From an uncultured Spirochaetaceae bacterium (GTDB lineage Bacteria > Spirochaetota > Spirochaetia > Sphaerochaetales > Sphaerochaetaceae), in contig CALXYM010000002.1 in NCBI GenBank assembly GCA_944392965.1, positions 1 to 64,000 of the forward strand: a stretch of 64,000 nt of DNA, written 5' to 3'. Under the pieces are notes generated by a model. The model did not search any database, was not told the origin of the DNA, and saw only the letters and a list, made by a program, of their open reading frames with translations. A program made the position numbers and the translations under genes. This document shows, piece after piece, positions 55,370 to 64,000 of this stretch (positions within the stretch are counted from its first letter, which is position 1; each line of letters starts with the position of its first letter).

Positions 55370-57043
55370 TTATCTTTTACCCGCAAACATCATCGGATTA
55401 AAAGATAACCCAACCGCAACTTGCAAATTTTGCCAATCGCCAACTTTATTATTATAATTTATTTTATATTGATAAGTAAGAGATGTCAAAACAGACAGAC
55501 TTTCTATTATCTGATATTTTACTGCAGTACTTGCAAGTAAAGTATGTTCCAGCGTTCCTGTTAATACGAAATCCCTGAAAAAATCAGCATTTCCCGAAAC
55601 AGAGACAGGATTTTGATTCTGATCACTGGAATATCTTATCCCATGTTCCCCATGAACTCTATACATAAGAGTATATGATATGTCCAGTTTACCATCATAA
55701 GTCAGATAGTTCCCTCCAATAGCAAGGGCTACGGAATCAGGGCCATATTTATATCCAGAATAAGAGAGATAACTTCCATCCCCAAGATAGTAGCCTAAGA
55801 TGAAATCCTGATTTTCGTTTCCTTCTCCAATAGCATTCAAATATAAATATGGGCTTGTATAGACAAACTCCACATGATTTTCTAAAAACCCTTTATCAAT
55901 AGCCATAACATGGCTAAGGTTAATCAACCCTCCCATGGCATTGGGGAAAGCATTAGAGCCGGAATCTTTTTCATTAGAAAGTTGAAATTGATCCAGAACA
56001 AACTGAAAATTCAATCTAAATCCGAAGCCCAAAGCAGCCGTCAGATCAAGCCCAAGAATGTTATTTGCCCAATAGCCAGCAGAAGCGCTGAATCCATTCC
56101 AGTTATGCAGGAACATAAAGGGATTGAACATTCTTAAATCAATGGCATTATCTGTCTGCAAAACAGCACCTTCTCGTATTGATAAGGTAACCTTATCGGA
56201 AAAATCAAAAGTAAATGAATGAGTAATTCTTGATTGATGAGGGCCATCAAACGACATTTCCTCTTCTAAGCTATTTACTTCACCTTCTTCCCGTGCTTTT
56301 TCCTGATCAAAATGAGTATATGTCAAATCATAAGAGAAGAAATCATCATAGAAAGATAACTTTGCGAAATCCTGATATTGAAAATTATCAGCAACAAACA
56401 TGTTCCCAGTAAAGCCATTTCCCATGTTGAGCTGACCACGACCTAAATAAAAATTAATAAAAGAATTTCCTACGGATATACCAGCATCAAAAGGCATTCG
56501 CCTCTGATAGCTCTCCCCGCTATTTGGTTTGAATATATTCTGGGAGAATGTATCATTCCACTGATCATACAACTTTATCTTATATGGTAATTCTATTTTT
56601 CCATATACATATTCAGACCATGCGAAATCTATATCAAGCGAAAGGAATGCAAGTCTATCTGGATACCCATAATACCAATCCTGCATATTTGCCTCATCCC
56701 CAGCTTTCAGATAAATTTCCGGATTTATAAATGTATCAAGGTCCAACATCATTGTTTTTGACTTATATAAGCTGGGGGTATTATTCAGATAAGAATAGAG
56801 CCCGTCATAAAGATCTTGAACCTGTCCTGGTAAATTTTCTTTATTTACCTTATTCAAATTTTGAACCAGAAGGGATCCCGAGACAGGAGTGGTATCGTGA
56901 GGACCAGTCATATCCCTTACTTGCAGAATATATTTAACATATCTGTATTCTATATCATCATAGTCATAAGTTACCTGATTTGCATAAAGAGCCATGCATA
57001 CCATCACGATGACAAAACAAATACAAACTAACCTCTTCCTCAT
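55370..57043 (-). CDS. Wzi-like outer-membrane beta-barrel
   Basis: A 557-residue protein with a signal peptide (RLVCICFVIVMVCMALYA, cleavage near 21). The N-terminal YRYVKYILQVRDMTGPHDTTPVSGSLLVQNLNKV resembles the start of the other Wzi-like protein. A strand-rich barrel follows with RGQLNMGNGFTGNMF, SFDGPHQSRITHSF and a closing ...VGLSFNPMMFAG. It is a diverged paralogue of 46305-48089. AAGGGG lies 7 nt before the ATG, and it is 42 bp downstream of the cytidylyltransferase gene and 166 bp upstream of the RND gene. Confidence 0.72.
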   Translation of the reverse strand: MRKRLVCICFVIVMVCMALYANQVTYDYDDIEYRYVKYILQVRDMTGPHDTTPVSGSLLVQNLNKVNKENLPGQVQDLYDGLYSYLNNTPSLYKSKTMMLDLDTFINPEIYLKAGDEANMQDWYYGYPDRLAFLSLDIDFAWSEYVYGKIELPYKIKLYDQWNDTFSQNIFKPNSGESYQRRMPFDAGISVGNSFINFYLGRGQLNMGNGFTGNMFVADNFQYQDFAKLSFYDDFFSYDLTYTHFDQEKAREEGEVNSLEEEMSFDGPHQSRITHSFTFDFSDKVTLSIREGAVLQTDNAIDLRMFNPFMFLHNWNGFSASAGYWANNILGLDLTAALGFGFRLNFQFVLDQFQLSNEKDSGSNAFPNAMGGLINLSHVMAIDKGFLENHVEFVYTSPYLYLNAIGEGNENQDFILGYYLGDGSYLSYSGYKYGPDSVALAIGGNYLTYDGKLDISYTLMYRVHGEHGIRYSSDQNQNPVSVSGNADFFRDFVLTGTLEHTLLASTAVKYQIIESLSVLTSLTYQYKINYNNKVGDWQNLQVAVGLSFNPMMFAGKR

Positions 57044-57085
57044 GTTATCCCCTTAAATCCTACTCGTTATTTTATCACCTCAATT

Positions 57086-57802
57086 TTAAATCCCATAATC
57101 GCTTTCAGAAAGATTCTGCAATGCTTTTAAAAGATAAAAATCCTTAGGAGTGGTTACCTTTATATTCTCACTGGAACAAGGAACAAGATGAAGCTTTACT
57201 CCATAATGGCTCATCATAGTACAAGAATCTATAAACTGAGTTAACCCCTCACCAACAGCTCTCCTGTGACAGGATAAGATTTCATCAAGATAGAAAGATT
57301 GAGGAGCCTTTGCATAAAAACACATCGATCTATCCTCCACATGCCTAATATCCTTGTCCTCATTTACTAACAAAACCGTTTCTATAGCAGGAGAACAGGA
57401 AATGGAATTCCCCTTTTCTTTAACAGTGGAAATATTTGCAGAAATCAACTCCTCATCGATATTTGGTCTAACTCCATCGTGGATAAGCACGATATCTTTT
57501 TCACTTTCTCTATATTTTTCGGCCTCTAGAAGGCCATTGTATATGGATAACTGTCCTGTTTCTCCACCCTGGACTATCGATTTCACCTTAGAGAGAGAAT
57601 ACTTGTTAACAAGAGACGACATATAATCCATCCAATCCTTATGACATGCAACATATATTCCATCTATGCCAGGATGGTTCTGAAATTTTTCTATGGTATA
57701 AACTATGATTTCCTTACCGTCTATCTTAAGAAACTGTTTGGGACAATCCGTTATCCCCATTCTTGACCCTATTCCACCTGCGAATATTACAACATGATTC
57801 AT
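57086..57802 (-). CDS. IspD/TarI-like cytidylyltransferase
   Basis: A 238-residue enzyme of the IspD/TarI family. The N-terminal nucleotide loop is FAGGIGSRMG...PKQFL (7-26). HDGVRP (about 109-114) and VTTPKDF near the C-terminus are also present. TarI enzymes read HDAVRP, whereas housekeeping IspD reads HDAARP, so TarI-like chemistry (CDP-ribitol or another CDP-alditol) is favoured. It heads the minus-strand block with LicD and Wzi-like genes. AAGGAAAAG precedes the ATG, and it is divergent from the SDR gene at 57891. The substrate is inferred. Confidence 0.8.
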   Translation of the reverse strand: MNHVVIFAGGIGSRMGITDCPKQFLKIDGKEIIVYTIEKFQNHPGIDGIYVACHKDWMDYMSSLVNKYSLSKVKSIVQGGETGQLSIYNGLLEAEKYRESEKDIVLIHDGVRPNIDEELISANISTVKEKGNSISCSPAIETVLLVNEDKDIRHVEDRSMCFYAKAPQSFYLDEILSCHRRAVGEGLTQFIDSCTMMSHYGVKLHLVPCSSENIKVTTPKDFYLLKALQNLSESDYGI

Positions 57803-57890
57803 GAATTATCTTTTCCTTGCAGTTTTTGACTCTAACTAGTATATAATACAATTGAAAATACATAAAGCTATTAAATAAAAGAGTACACAA

Positions 57891-58943
57891 ATGAACAGCA
57901 GAATATTAGAAGAAGATCTCAGCCGATTATTAAAGCAAAAGTACATACCATTTGAGAAATTAAAAAATAAATCATTCCTTATTACAGGAAGTACTGGACT
58001 AATCGGGAAGAATGTAATTCATGCCCTTGTATTCTTGTCTAAAACATTAAATCTGGATATCAATATATATGCATTAGCAAGAAGCAGAACAAAAATAGAA
58101 GAGACTTTTTCCTCCGATGTCCTTTCATATGACAAAATATATTTCTTCTTGGAGGATATCGAAAACTTCCACAACACATCATTCAATTATGATTATATAC
58201 TGCACATTGCCAGCCCCACAGCCAGTAAGGAATTTGTAGACCATGCTGTAGAGGTAATAGATTTCGCATATAGGACAACTAAGAACTTATTAGAACTCGC
58301 AAAAGAAAAAAAAGCAACATTCGTATACTTCTCTTCCCTAGAAGTATATGGGACTCCAACGACAGATGAGAAAATTACAGAAGAGTATATAAACAATTGT
58401 CCTCTAACCATGTCCAGTCGCTCAAGTTACAGTGAAGGGAAAAGAATCTGTGAAACACTCTGCAAATCATATTTCGATGAATATGGTGTACCTGTTTTCG
58501 TCCTGAGATTAACACAGACCTTTGGGCCTGGAGTAAAAGTCGACGACAATAGAGTTTTTGCTCAATTCGCAAAAGCATATATTAATGGAGAAAACATTAT
58601 TTTAAAATCAAAAGGAGAATCGAAAAAAAGTTATCTTTATACTATAGATATGGTAAGTGCAGTACTGACCATAATCTTAAAAGGAACTGCAGGAGATGCA
58701 TATAATATTGCAAATGAGAAAACCTATTGCTCAATAAAAGAAATGGCGGAAATGTTCTGTGCAAGGTTGACAAATAATAAATGCAAAATCACTTATGATA
58801 TTACTCCAGATGCTTCTAGAATTTACTTGCCTACCAACAAGACAAATCTCGACTGCAGCAAATTGCGTAAACTTGGATGGATGCCGACTACAGATCTGGA
58901 AGAAATGTTTAAGCGGATGATGGAGGATTGGGAACAAGTATAA
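57891..58943 (+). CDS. NAD-dependent sugar epimerase/dehydratase (SDR)
   Basis: A 350-residue extended SDR. The NAD-binding GSTGLIG is at 33-39, the catalytic serine is at 148-149 (YFSSLEVYG), and Y180-x3-K184 follows in SSYSEGKR. The C-terminal half has the usual TKTNLD/W-rich nucleotide-sugar domain. The exact reaction cannot be read off. Its head-to-head position with the TarI-like gene (88 bp apart) suggests shared control and perhaps a CDP- or UDP-sugar substrate for the same glycan. Confidence 0.82.
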   Translation: MNSRILEEDLSRLLKQKYIPFEKLKNKSFLITGSTGLIGKNVIHALVFLSKTLNLDINIYALARSRTKIEETFSSDVLSYDKIYFFLEDIENFHNTSFNYDYILHIASPTASKEFVDHAVEVIDFAYRTTKNLLELAKEKKATFVYFSSLEVYGTPTTDEKITEEYINNCPLTMSSRSSYSEGKRICETLCKSYFDEYGVPVFVLRLTQTFGPGVKVDDNRVFAQFAKAYINGENIILKSKGESKKSYLYTIDMVSAVLTIILKGTAGDAYNIANEKTYCSIKEMAEMFCARLTNNKCKITYDITPDASRIYLPTNKTNLDCSKLRKLGWMPTTDLEEMFKRMMEDWEQV

Positions 58944-59032
58944 TATCAAATACAGATACTTGTCTGAAATCATACTTTTTGTATATGATGTTTGAGCAAT
59001 TGCTTTATAGGATGGGAGGTTCAAATTAGTTA

Positions 59033-60163
59033 ATGCGTGGCGCAATGTTATATGTAAATGCAGGAAAAGGACATTACACTCCAGCTATCGCATTGGCTGA
59101 AAGTTTCAATAATGCGGGACACAGCGCAATTGTTGAAGATTTATTTGTTGTCGTGGGCGCCCCATTCTGGGAATGGTTCTGTAAATATGACTGGCGCTTT
59201 TTGCTTCATCATCCTCATTTGGAAGGTGTATGTCACAAATTTACAGATAACAGATTAAGCACAGTACTCATAAGAAACCAGGGGTTAACAGAATCCCACC
59301 TTTCCAATTTGAAAAGATGGTATGATAAGCATACCCCGGACTTCATCGTATCGACAAACTTTATCGGAGGAATAATACTTCCAGCAGCTTTTAAAAAACT
59401 TGGAATCAGCATTCCCGTATTTCAGTATGCTGCAGATGTATTCGATACCCCGCTCTCCGGAGTCAATAAGAATTTGACAAAAATGTATCTTCCTACAGAA
59501 GTGGGATGTAGGAATGCAATAAGAAAGGGACAACCAGAAGAGACAGTCTCCATTTGCCCTTTTCCCTTGCAGTCATATATAAAAAACACGCCAAACATCA
59601 CACAGAAAGAAGCCAGAGCTAAATTAGGGTTGAAAGATAAGTTCACAGTCCTGTTTGCACTAGGAGGAGAAGGTATAGGACATCCCGGATTCCTCTATAA
59701 AATGGTAGAGAGAGGCTATAATTGGCAAATTGTCGCAATTGGAGGAATGAGCAAGACTACAAATGCGGCATTTGATAAATTCTGCAAAGAATATCCATAT
59801 GTTGACTTTGTTCGTCCTGGATTTGTAAACAATGTGAATGAATATCTAATAGCTTCTGATATCCAAATTGGAAAAGCAGGTGCAAATGCTTTAATGGAAT
59901 CAATATACCTGCACAGGCCATGCATCATCTCAGATCTGCTCTATGCAGCACGGGCAACAAGAGAGTTTTTTGCGGAAAACGAGGTCGGCTGGTGCGAGGG
60001 ACGGGTCTCAAAACAGGTAAGCATAGTAGAATCCTACTTCAACAACTCATCACTCCTGAACGATATGGCAACTCGTTATGCAAATCTTCCCGTTGAATTC
60101 AGCTCTGATAAGTTCATGTTGCAAATCATAAAAGATACGGAAGAGTATTATAGCCAACACTAA
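59033..60163 (+). CDS. GT28-type glycosyltransferase (glycolipid synthase-like)
   Basis: A 376-residue GT-B enzyme of the MurG/MGDG-synthase kind. GKGHYTPAIALAESF (11-25) is the acceptor-side loop, and the donor side has LGGEGIGHPGF and QIGKAGANALMES. In relatives the acceptor is diacylglycerol or another membrane lipid. There is no signal peptide, so it is peripheral on the inner membrane. GGGAGG lies 13 nt before the ATG, rather far. It follows the SDR gene by 89 bp and ends 6 bp from the convergent GT4 gene. Confidence 0.8.
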   Translation: MRGAMLYVNAGKGHYTPAIALAESFNNAGHSAIVEDLFVVVGAPFWEWFCKYDWRFLLHHPHLEGVCHKFTDNRLSTVLIRNQGLTESHLSNLKRWYDKHTPDFIVSTNFIGGIILPAAFKKLGISIPVFQYAADVFDTPLSGVNKNLTKMYLPTEVGCRNAIRKGQPEETVSICPFPLQSYIKNTPNITQKEARAKLGLKDKFTVLFALGGEGIGHPGFLYKMVERGYNWQIVAIGGMSKTTNAAFDKFCKEYPYVDFVRPGFVNNVNEYLIASDIQIGKAGANALMESIYLHRPCIISDLLYAARATREFFAENEVGWCEGRVSKQVSIVESYFNNSSLLNDMATRYANLPVEFSSDKFMLQIIKDTEEYYSQH

Positions 60164-60169
60164 AGCAGC

Positions 60170-61345
60170 TTAATCCTTTTCCATGTATTTTCTTTTATTA
60201 TTCTCTAGTACCTTATTGAATATGGTCATGAGATTTTCAGCAAATTTTTCAAGTGAGAACTTATCTACACTCTTTTCCGCAACCTGCCCCATTTTCTTTC
60301 GAAGAGAAGGATTGTCGATCAAAGGAATAATCGCCTTTTGAAATTCTTCATCATCAGAAAAAGAGAAACCATTTATCCCCTCAGAAAGAGATGCTGTTAG
60401 AGCTTCATCTCTCCGACAAACAATAGGAACAGCACAAGCTAAAGCTTCTATATATGTTAATCCCAGGCTCTCACTAACAGAGCTGCTGATAAAGATATCA
60501 CCAAGCTTATAATACTTCCAAACTTCCTCCATCGGAACGGCTCCAACGAATTTCACATCATTCCCAAGTCCCAGACTATGAACCTGTTCCTCCAGATTCG
60601 CTTTCTCATCTCCATCTCCAACAATAAGGAATTTGATACCAGATTTGTTTTTCAATAATGAATTAAAATGCTCAATGCTTTCTTTAACGTTTTTCTCTTC
60701 ACTCAGTCGGCATACAGATACAAGAACAATATCATTTTCTGTTATCCCGAACTTAGCTCGCAAGGCCCGCCTTTCTTCAGAAGCAAGTGAATTACGGAAT
60801 CGGGAAAGTTCCACTCCACTGGGGAAAATCACCATGGGATTAGAAACTCCATAACTTTTTAGCAAATCATAGTTCTTTTTTGTTGGACAGATTATGTAAT
60901 CTACACGTTTCAGGATCTTCGGTACGAATGTTGAAGCAGCCCAATCCCAAAGTCTGTCATATCGGGTAAAATGTATTCCATAAGCATCAAACTCAGTATG
61001 GCAAGTATGGACAAGAGGAATATGAAGCTTACGAACAACCTTTTTAGCACATATCATGGTAAAAAATTCACACTGAGAATGAACAATATCTGGATGCCAC
61101 TCATAGATATCCTCAAATAGAGGATCTGAAACGATTAAAGTGGCATAAGAATCCTTATATAACTGAGGAAAATTACTCCTGATATAATAAACCCCATCCT
61201 CATATTTTGAGACTTTCTCATTGTGTATAGTTAAAATACGAACTTCATGTCCTAAATTCTCTAGACATTTTTTTTCATTGGTTACAGCCGTAGTAACACC
61301 ACATTGAAACGACAGACTGAACTCAGTCGTAATTAATATCCTCAT
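60170..61345 (-). CDS. GT4 glycosyltransferase (diacylglycerol glucosyltransferase-like)
   Basis: A 391-residue GT-B enzyme. Residues 1-20 (MRILITTEFSLSFQCGVTTA), HTCHTEFDAYGIHFTRY (about 115-131) and the EX7E motif in VSESLGLTYIEALA resemble the processive glucosyl-diacylglycerol synthases (alMGS/DGS type) as well as ordinary GT4 proteins. The paired His in HTCHTEF is frequent in lipid-glucosylating members. Beside a GT28 of glycolipid type this suggests membrane glycolipid synthesis. It has no evident ribosome site and is convergent with 59033-60163. Confidence 0.78.
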   Translation of the reverse strand: MRILITTEFSLSFQCGVTTAVTNEKKCLENLGHEVRILTIHNEKVSKYEDGVYYIRSNFPQLYKDSYATLIVSDPLFEDIYEWHPDIVHSQCEFFTMICAKKVVRKLHIPLVHTCHTEFDAYGIHFTRYDRLWDWAASTFVPKILKRVDYIICPTKKNYDLLKSYGVSNPMVIFPSGVELSRFRNSLASEERRALRAKFGITENDIVLVSVCRLSEEKNVKESIEHFNSLLKNKSGIKFLIVGDGDEKANLEEQVHSLGLGNDVKFVGAVPMEEVWKYYKLGDIFISSSVSESLGLTYIEALACAVPIVCRRDEALTASLSEGINGFSFSDDEEFQKAIIPLIDNPSLRKKMGQVAEKSVDKFSLEKFAENLMTIFNKVLENNKRKYMEKD

Positions 61346-61831
61346 TGGTATCTATGTACTCTCCACTTCCCTTACCTTGTAAGAGTAACATTGCAAAATA
61401 ATTCAGGCAACAGAAAAAATAATATTTATCTAATGAAGCAAAATAATGTAATTATACTCGTGGCAAAATAGTTCATACGATTAATTGTAAAGTATCTTTA
61501 TAACAAGCATGGTAGTCCTGTTGTGGTGATCACTCTAGAAAAAAGACTATCCGTTTTCCATGATAATTTCAGTTGATCTTTTTTCCATAAATCATGACTC
61601 CCGTTTTTCAGAACATAACTGAAAGGATTCTTACAAAGACTAAGATAAAGCGCATGTTCCACATACACCATCAAATCTTTTCAATGAGATATATGGCTGA
61701 TCAACAATCGCGGATGATGCAATCATATCGATGAAATCTTCTCCTCGGATGATTTTATCATGATCAAACATAAATGTATAAAAGACAGCTATGAAAGGAA
61801 TTCCGCAATATTTTCAAGATCTTATCGATCA
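61346..61831. other. gap holding a probable gene remnant
   Basis: About 486 bp between the GT4 start and the RND stop. Part of it (61498-61825) contains a frameshifted coding-like fragment on the minus strand, listed separately. In the remaining ~150 bp upstream of the GT4 I see no clear promoter or repeat. Confidence 0.4.
61498..61825 (-). pseudogene. possible frameshifted gene fragment
   Basis: On the minus strand one frame reads ...CGIPFIAVFYTFMFDHDKII RGEDFIDMIASSAIV DQPYISLKRFDG and then ends. After a one-base shift a second frame continues with VYVEHALYLSLCKNPFSYVL KNGSHDLWKKDQLKLSW and ends with TAA at 61498-61500. Both stretches have protein-like composition, and no start with a ribosome site is seen. 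I do not recognise the family. It may be a remnant of a deleted gene, or chance. Confidence 0.35.
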
Positions 61832-64000
61832 TTATAATGTAAATGATTCTTCATCGGCTTTTTTAAACAACCTGTCTTTACCCCTATTCGACAGCAGCAA
61901 CACGACAGGCAGGACAAAAAGAGTTGCAAGCATAGAAACCGTTAAAGATACAATCATCAGCAATCCAAAGTGTTGGATAGGTACATAAGAAGCAAATAGG
62001 AGGACTATCAGTCCAGCAACGAATGCAAGAGATGTAAGAATTATCGCCCGTCCTGTTTCCTTCAGCGTCTCTCTGATGATATCCTCTGTCTTCATATCAG
62101 GATTTTCCCTCTTGAGAAACTTGTATCTGAGAAGGAATCGCATGGCCCCATCGATTCCCACTCCGATAGTCACAGAGGCACATCCTATCGTTACAAGATC
62201 AAAGGGTATTCCTGTGATATACATGAATACATAGCTGAACATGATTCCAATGACAACGGGTATTGTAGCGATAAGCCCTTTGAAAAAAGATTTCAGAATG
62301 AACGTTGCAACAATTATGATACCTATCAAAGATAATAATGTGGCAATACTCTGATCGCTCCTCATCATGTCACTGGCTTTCAGCATATCAGAAGATGTGC
62401 CGTAAATCCTCGATGTTGTCCCCTCTGGGAGGAGGTATCTGTAATAATCAAGCATCTCCTCCACCCTTCTTGAACTTGCCGTTGTAGTTAAATCCTGCTC
62501 ATAAGAATCAAAGTTCCGTATTAAAAGTGTCACCTCAGTGGCATCCTCGTTTATCATGAGGGAAAGGACAGCCCCAAGCTGTGTCTCAAATTGCAGAAGA
62601 AACCTGTATAGGAAATTCATCATTCCTGCATTATCAGGAATACCCTCCTTACCCGTGTACACCTGATTCAGAAAGCTCACATACTGACTGAAGGAGAAAA
62701 CCTGTATGATATCCGTAGAGGATGCCAGTACGGTCTTCTCGAAATCATATACCTTCTTCAAATTCTCAGGTTGAAGGAAAAACCCCGACGCCTCATCAGG
62801 GGCTTTTATCGTCATGTAATATGGAGTCGTTCCTCCCATCGTATGGGCAAAGTAAAGAGCATCATTGACAAAAACATCATCAGAGGGGAAATATTCCATG
62901 TAGTTTGCATTAAAGCCCACCCTGTCTTTTGCATACATGAAACCAAAGAAAATCAAAACAACTACGAGTAAGACCACGCCCCAATATTTTAGGGTAACCT
63001 TTATGATGATATCTACGGTTTTCGAAATCACGCCGTTCTCAATCATCCTGGCTCTCTGCTGAGAAGGGAATCTCTGTACAGAAAAAATCGCAGGAAGATA
63101 CACGATTGCCAGGAGTGCACAATATGACACACCGATTGAGACAGACACGCCGAATTCTCTTAAAAGCTCTGTGCGGCAGATCAGCATCGATGTGAAACCT
63201 ATTATCGTAGTCAGAGCTGCAGAAAGGATGGCCTTAGCTATCCTCGCATATGCAATATTCATCTTCTCATGATCCTGGTATCTTGCAGCAGAGAAGTACT
63301 CAATCATTATACGAATTGAATATGATGAACCCAATATAAGTACAAGGCAGGGTGTGAGTATCGATATTAAGGTGAGCTTATAACCCATGAGAGCCATCGT
63401 TCCAAAAGTCCATATTATTCCCATCATGGACATTGAAAAGAGAACCAGAATACTCCTCTTATTTCTGAACGCAAGGTAATGGGTGAGAAGGATTATCAAA
63501 AAGCAGAGTATGCAAAGAAGGGTCAAATCCCTTTCTATATAATATGTGACACGATCTGAGATTATGCCATTTCCAATCACGCAGACCCTGCCATAGTCCC
63601 TAAGGGGATCTATGATGGCATTCAACAGCTCTATCTCATCAGCAGAATAATGATCCATGCGCCAGTAAAGCATGATTGAATTTCCATCGTTACTTAAAAG
63701 ATATCCGCGAGCCATGGTATCATTCATCAGATGCTTTTGGAATAATGACACACTCTCATCATCCCACACAGCCCCCTCAGAAAGAGGATTCATGGGAATA
63801 AGAGAAAGACGTGAACCGTTCCTCTCAACGGTGACGAAATCGAAAGGAGACAGGCATGGACCGGCGAAATCCAATGATGATATCTGATTCTTCACAGTTT
63901 CTAAGAGAGTAAGAACCTCAGGGGTATAGAGTAAATCCGAGGTGAATAAAAGAGCGTACTCATCAGGATAACTTCCTGCTTTTATCCCGCTCTGAGGAGG
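61832..64000 (-). CDS. RND/MMPL-family transporter, N-terminus beyond the right edge
   Basis: The frame stays open to the last base, so only the C-terminal 722 residues are seen; the GTG at 63895 is internal. The upstream residues (PPQSGIKAGSYPDEYALLFTSD) align with residues ~111-134 of the RND protein at 52717-55203 (PIKPQEGADYPRSTNYLILVQSD). The layout is the same: periplasmic loop, helices 2-6, second loop and helices 8-12. GVGIDGAMRF lies in helix 10, and the first-half GSSYSIRIM lacks an aspartate. This region is richer in GC than the AT-rich glycan loci. The two are ancient paralogues. Confidence 0.87.
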   Translation of the reverse strand, partial: PPQSGIKAGSYPDEYALLFTSDLLYTPEVLTLLETVKNQISSLDFAGPCLSPFDFVTVERNGSRLSLIPMNPLSEGAVWDDESVSLFQKHLMNDTMARGYLLSNDGNSIMLYWRMDHYSADEIELLNAIIDPLRDYGRVCVIGNGIISDRVTYYIERDLTLLCILCFLIILLTHYLAFRNKRSILVLFSMSMMGIIWTFGTMALMGYKLTLISILTPCLVLILGSSYSIRIMIEYFSAARYQDHEKMNIAYARIAKAILSAALTTIIGFTSMLICRTELLREFGVSVSIGVSYCALLAIVYLPAIFSVQRFPSQQRARMIENGVISKTVDIIIKVTLKYWGVVLLVVVLIFFGFMYAKDRVGFNANYMEYFPSDDVFVNDALYFAHTMGGTTPYYMTIKAPDEASGFFLQPENLKKVYDFEKTVLASSTDIIQVFSFSQYVSFLNQVYTGKEGIPDNAGMMNFLYRFLLQFETQLGAVLSLMINEDATEVTLLIRNFDSYEQDLTTTASSRRVEEMLDYYRYLLPEGTTSRIYGTSSDMLKASDMMRSDQSIATLLSLIGIIIVATFILKSFFKGLIATIPVVIGIMFSYVFMYITGIPFDLVTIGCASVTIGVGIDGAMRFLLRYKFLKRENPDMKTEDIIRETLKETGRAIILTSLAFVAGLIVLLFASYVPIQHFGLLMIVSLTVSMLATLFVLPVVLLLSNRGKDRLFKKADEESFTL

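Noticed and set aside
57086-57802. Housekeeping IspD of the MEP pathway
   Set aside because: HDGVRP and the glycan-gene setting favour TarI-like chemistry, although a housekeeping role cannot be fully excluded without the rest of the genome.
63893-63895. GTG at 63895 as the real start of the right-edge RND gene
   Set aside because: The frame continues to base 64000 with residues that align to the paralogue at 52717-55203, so the gene is cut by the window edge.
1-64000. tRNA, rRNA, insertion sequences or phage genes
   Set aside because: I looked for T-arm-like GTTCRANNC motifs with acceptor pairing, transposase motifs and terminal inverted repeats and found none that hold up.

Overview
This is an AT-rich window from a diderm (outer-membrane-bearing) bacterium. 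It is dominated by surface-glycan genes. Evidence for an outer membrane is the Wzi-like beta-barrels with signal peptides and the RND/MMPL exporters. The mix of a DUF3798 binding protein, Wzi/RND/LicD clusters, low GC and AGGAGG-type ribosome sites would suit a spirochaete of the Treponema/Sphaerochaeta kind. That placement is an inference (about even odds), and there is no rRNA or tRNA here to settle it.

Region 1 (1-12.5 kb, minus strand) is a complete Wzx/Wzy-type polysaccharide locus. In order of transcription it holds an initiating phosphoglycosyltransferase, a GT2, a beta-propeller-GT4 fusion, a TupA-like ATP-grasp protein, a DUF362 protein, a GT4, a Wzy, a GT2 and a Wzx. The first 36 bases look like the start of one more minus-strand gene.

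Region 2 (12.5-28.1 kb, plus strand) is a second complete locus, back to back with the first across 547 bp of non-coding DNA. It opens with a 4,6-dehydratase / aminotransferase / PglC-like transferase module, as used to make and load an amino-dideoxy sugar. It continues with a nucleotide-sugar dehydrogenase, two glycosyltransferases, Wzy and Wzx. It ends with a GDP-deoxyhexose module (GT11 transferase, Fcl/ColC-like, Gmd, ColD-like, ManC) that reads best as GDP-colitose synthesis and transfer. Related palindromic elements lie on both sides of the first gene.

Region 3 (28.2-37.2 kb, minus strand) is an ABC uptake and catabolism operon: DUF3798 binding protein, RidA, amidohydrolase, aminotransferase, double ABC ATPase and two permeases. 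A YheO-type regulator sits upstream and ends in a clear terminator. The substrate is unknown.

Region 4 (37.5-42.6 kb) is a patch of accessory genes: a small HTH protein, two membrane-anchored proteins of unknown function, an AbiEi/AbiEii toxin-antitoxin pair whose antitoxin ribosome site lies in a long inverted repeat, and a DUF4143 ATPase preceded by two tandem palindromes.

Region 5 (42.8-64 kb) is an envelope-glycan region. Its core is a seven-gene minus-strand block at 48.1-57.8 kb: IspD/TarI-like cytidylyltransferase, Wzi-like barrel, RND exporter, flippase, LicD, GT-D glycosyltransferase and O-antigen ligase-like protein. Around it are a second LicD-Wzi pair, a decayed Wzi copy, a GT2, a sugar-nucleotide SDR, a GT28 and a GT4 of glycolipid-synthase type, and a second RND exporter running off the right edge. 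Together these suggest a CDP-alditol- or phosphocholine-modified glycan built on lipid, flipped, ligated and displayed at the surface. No insertion sequences, CRISPR arrays or stable RNA genes were seen.
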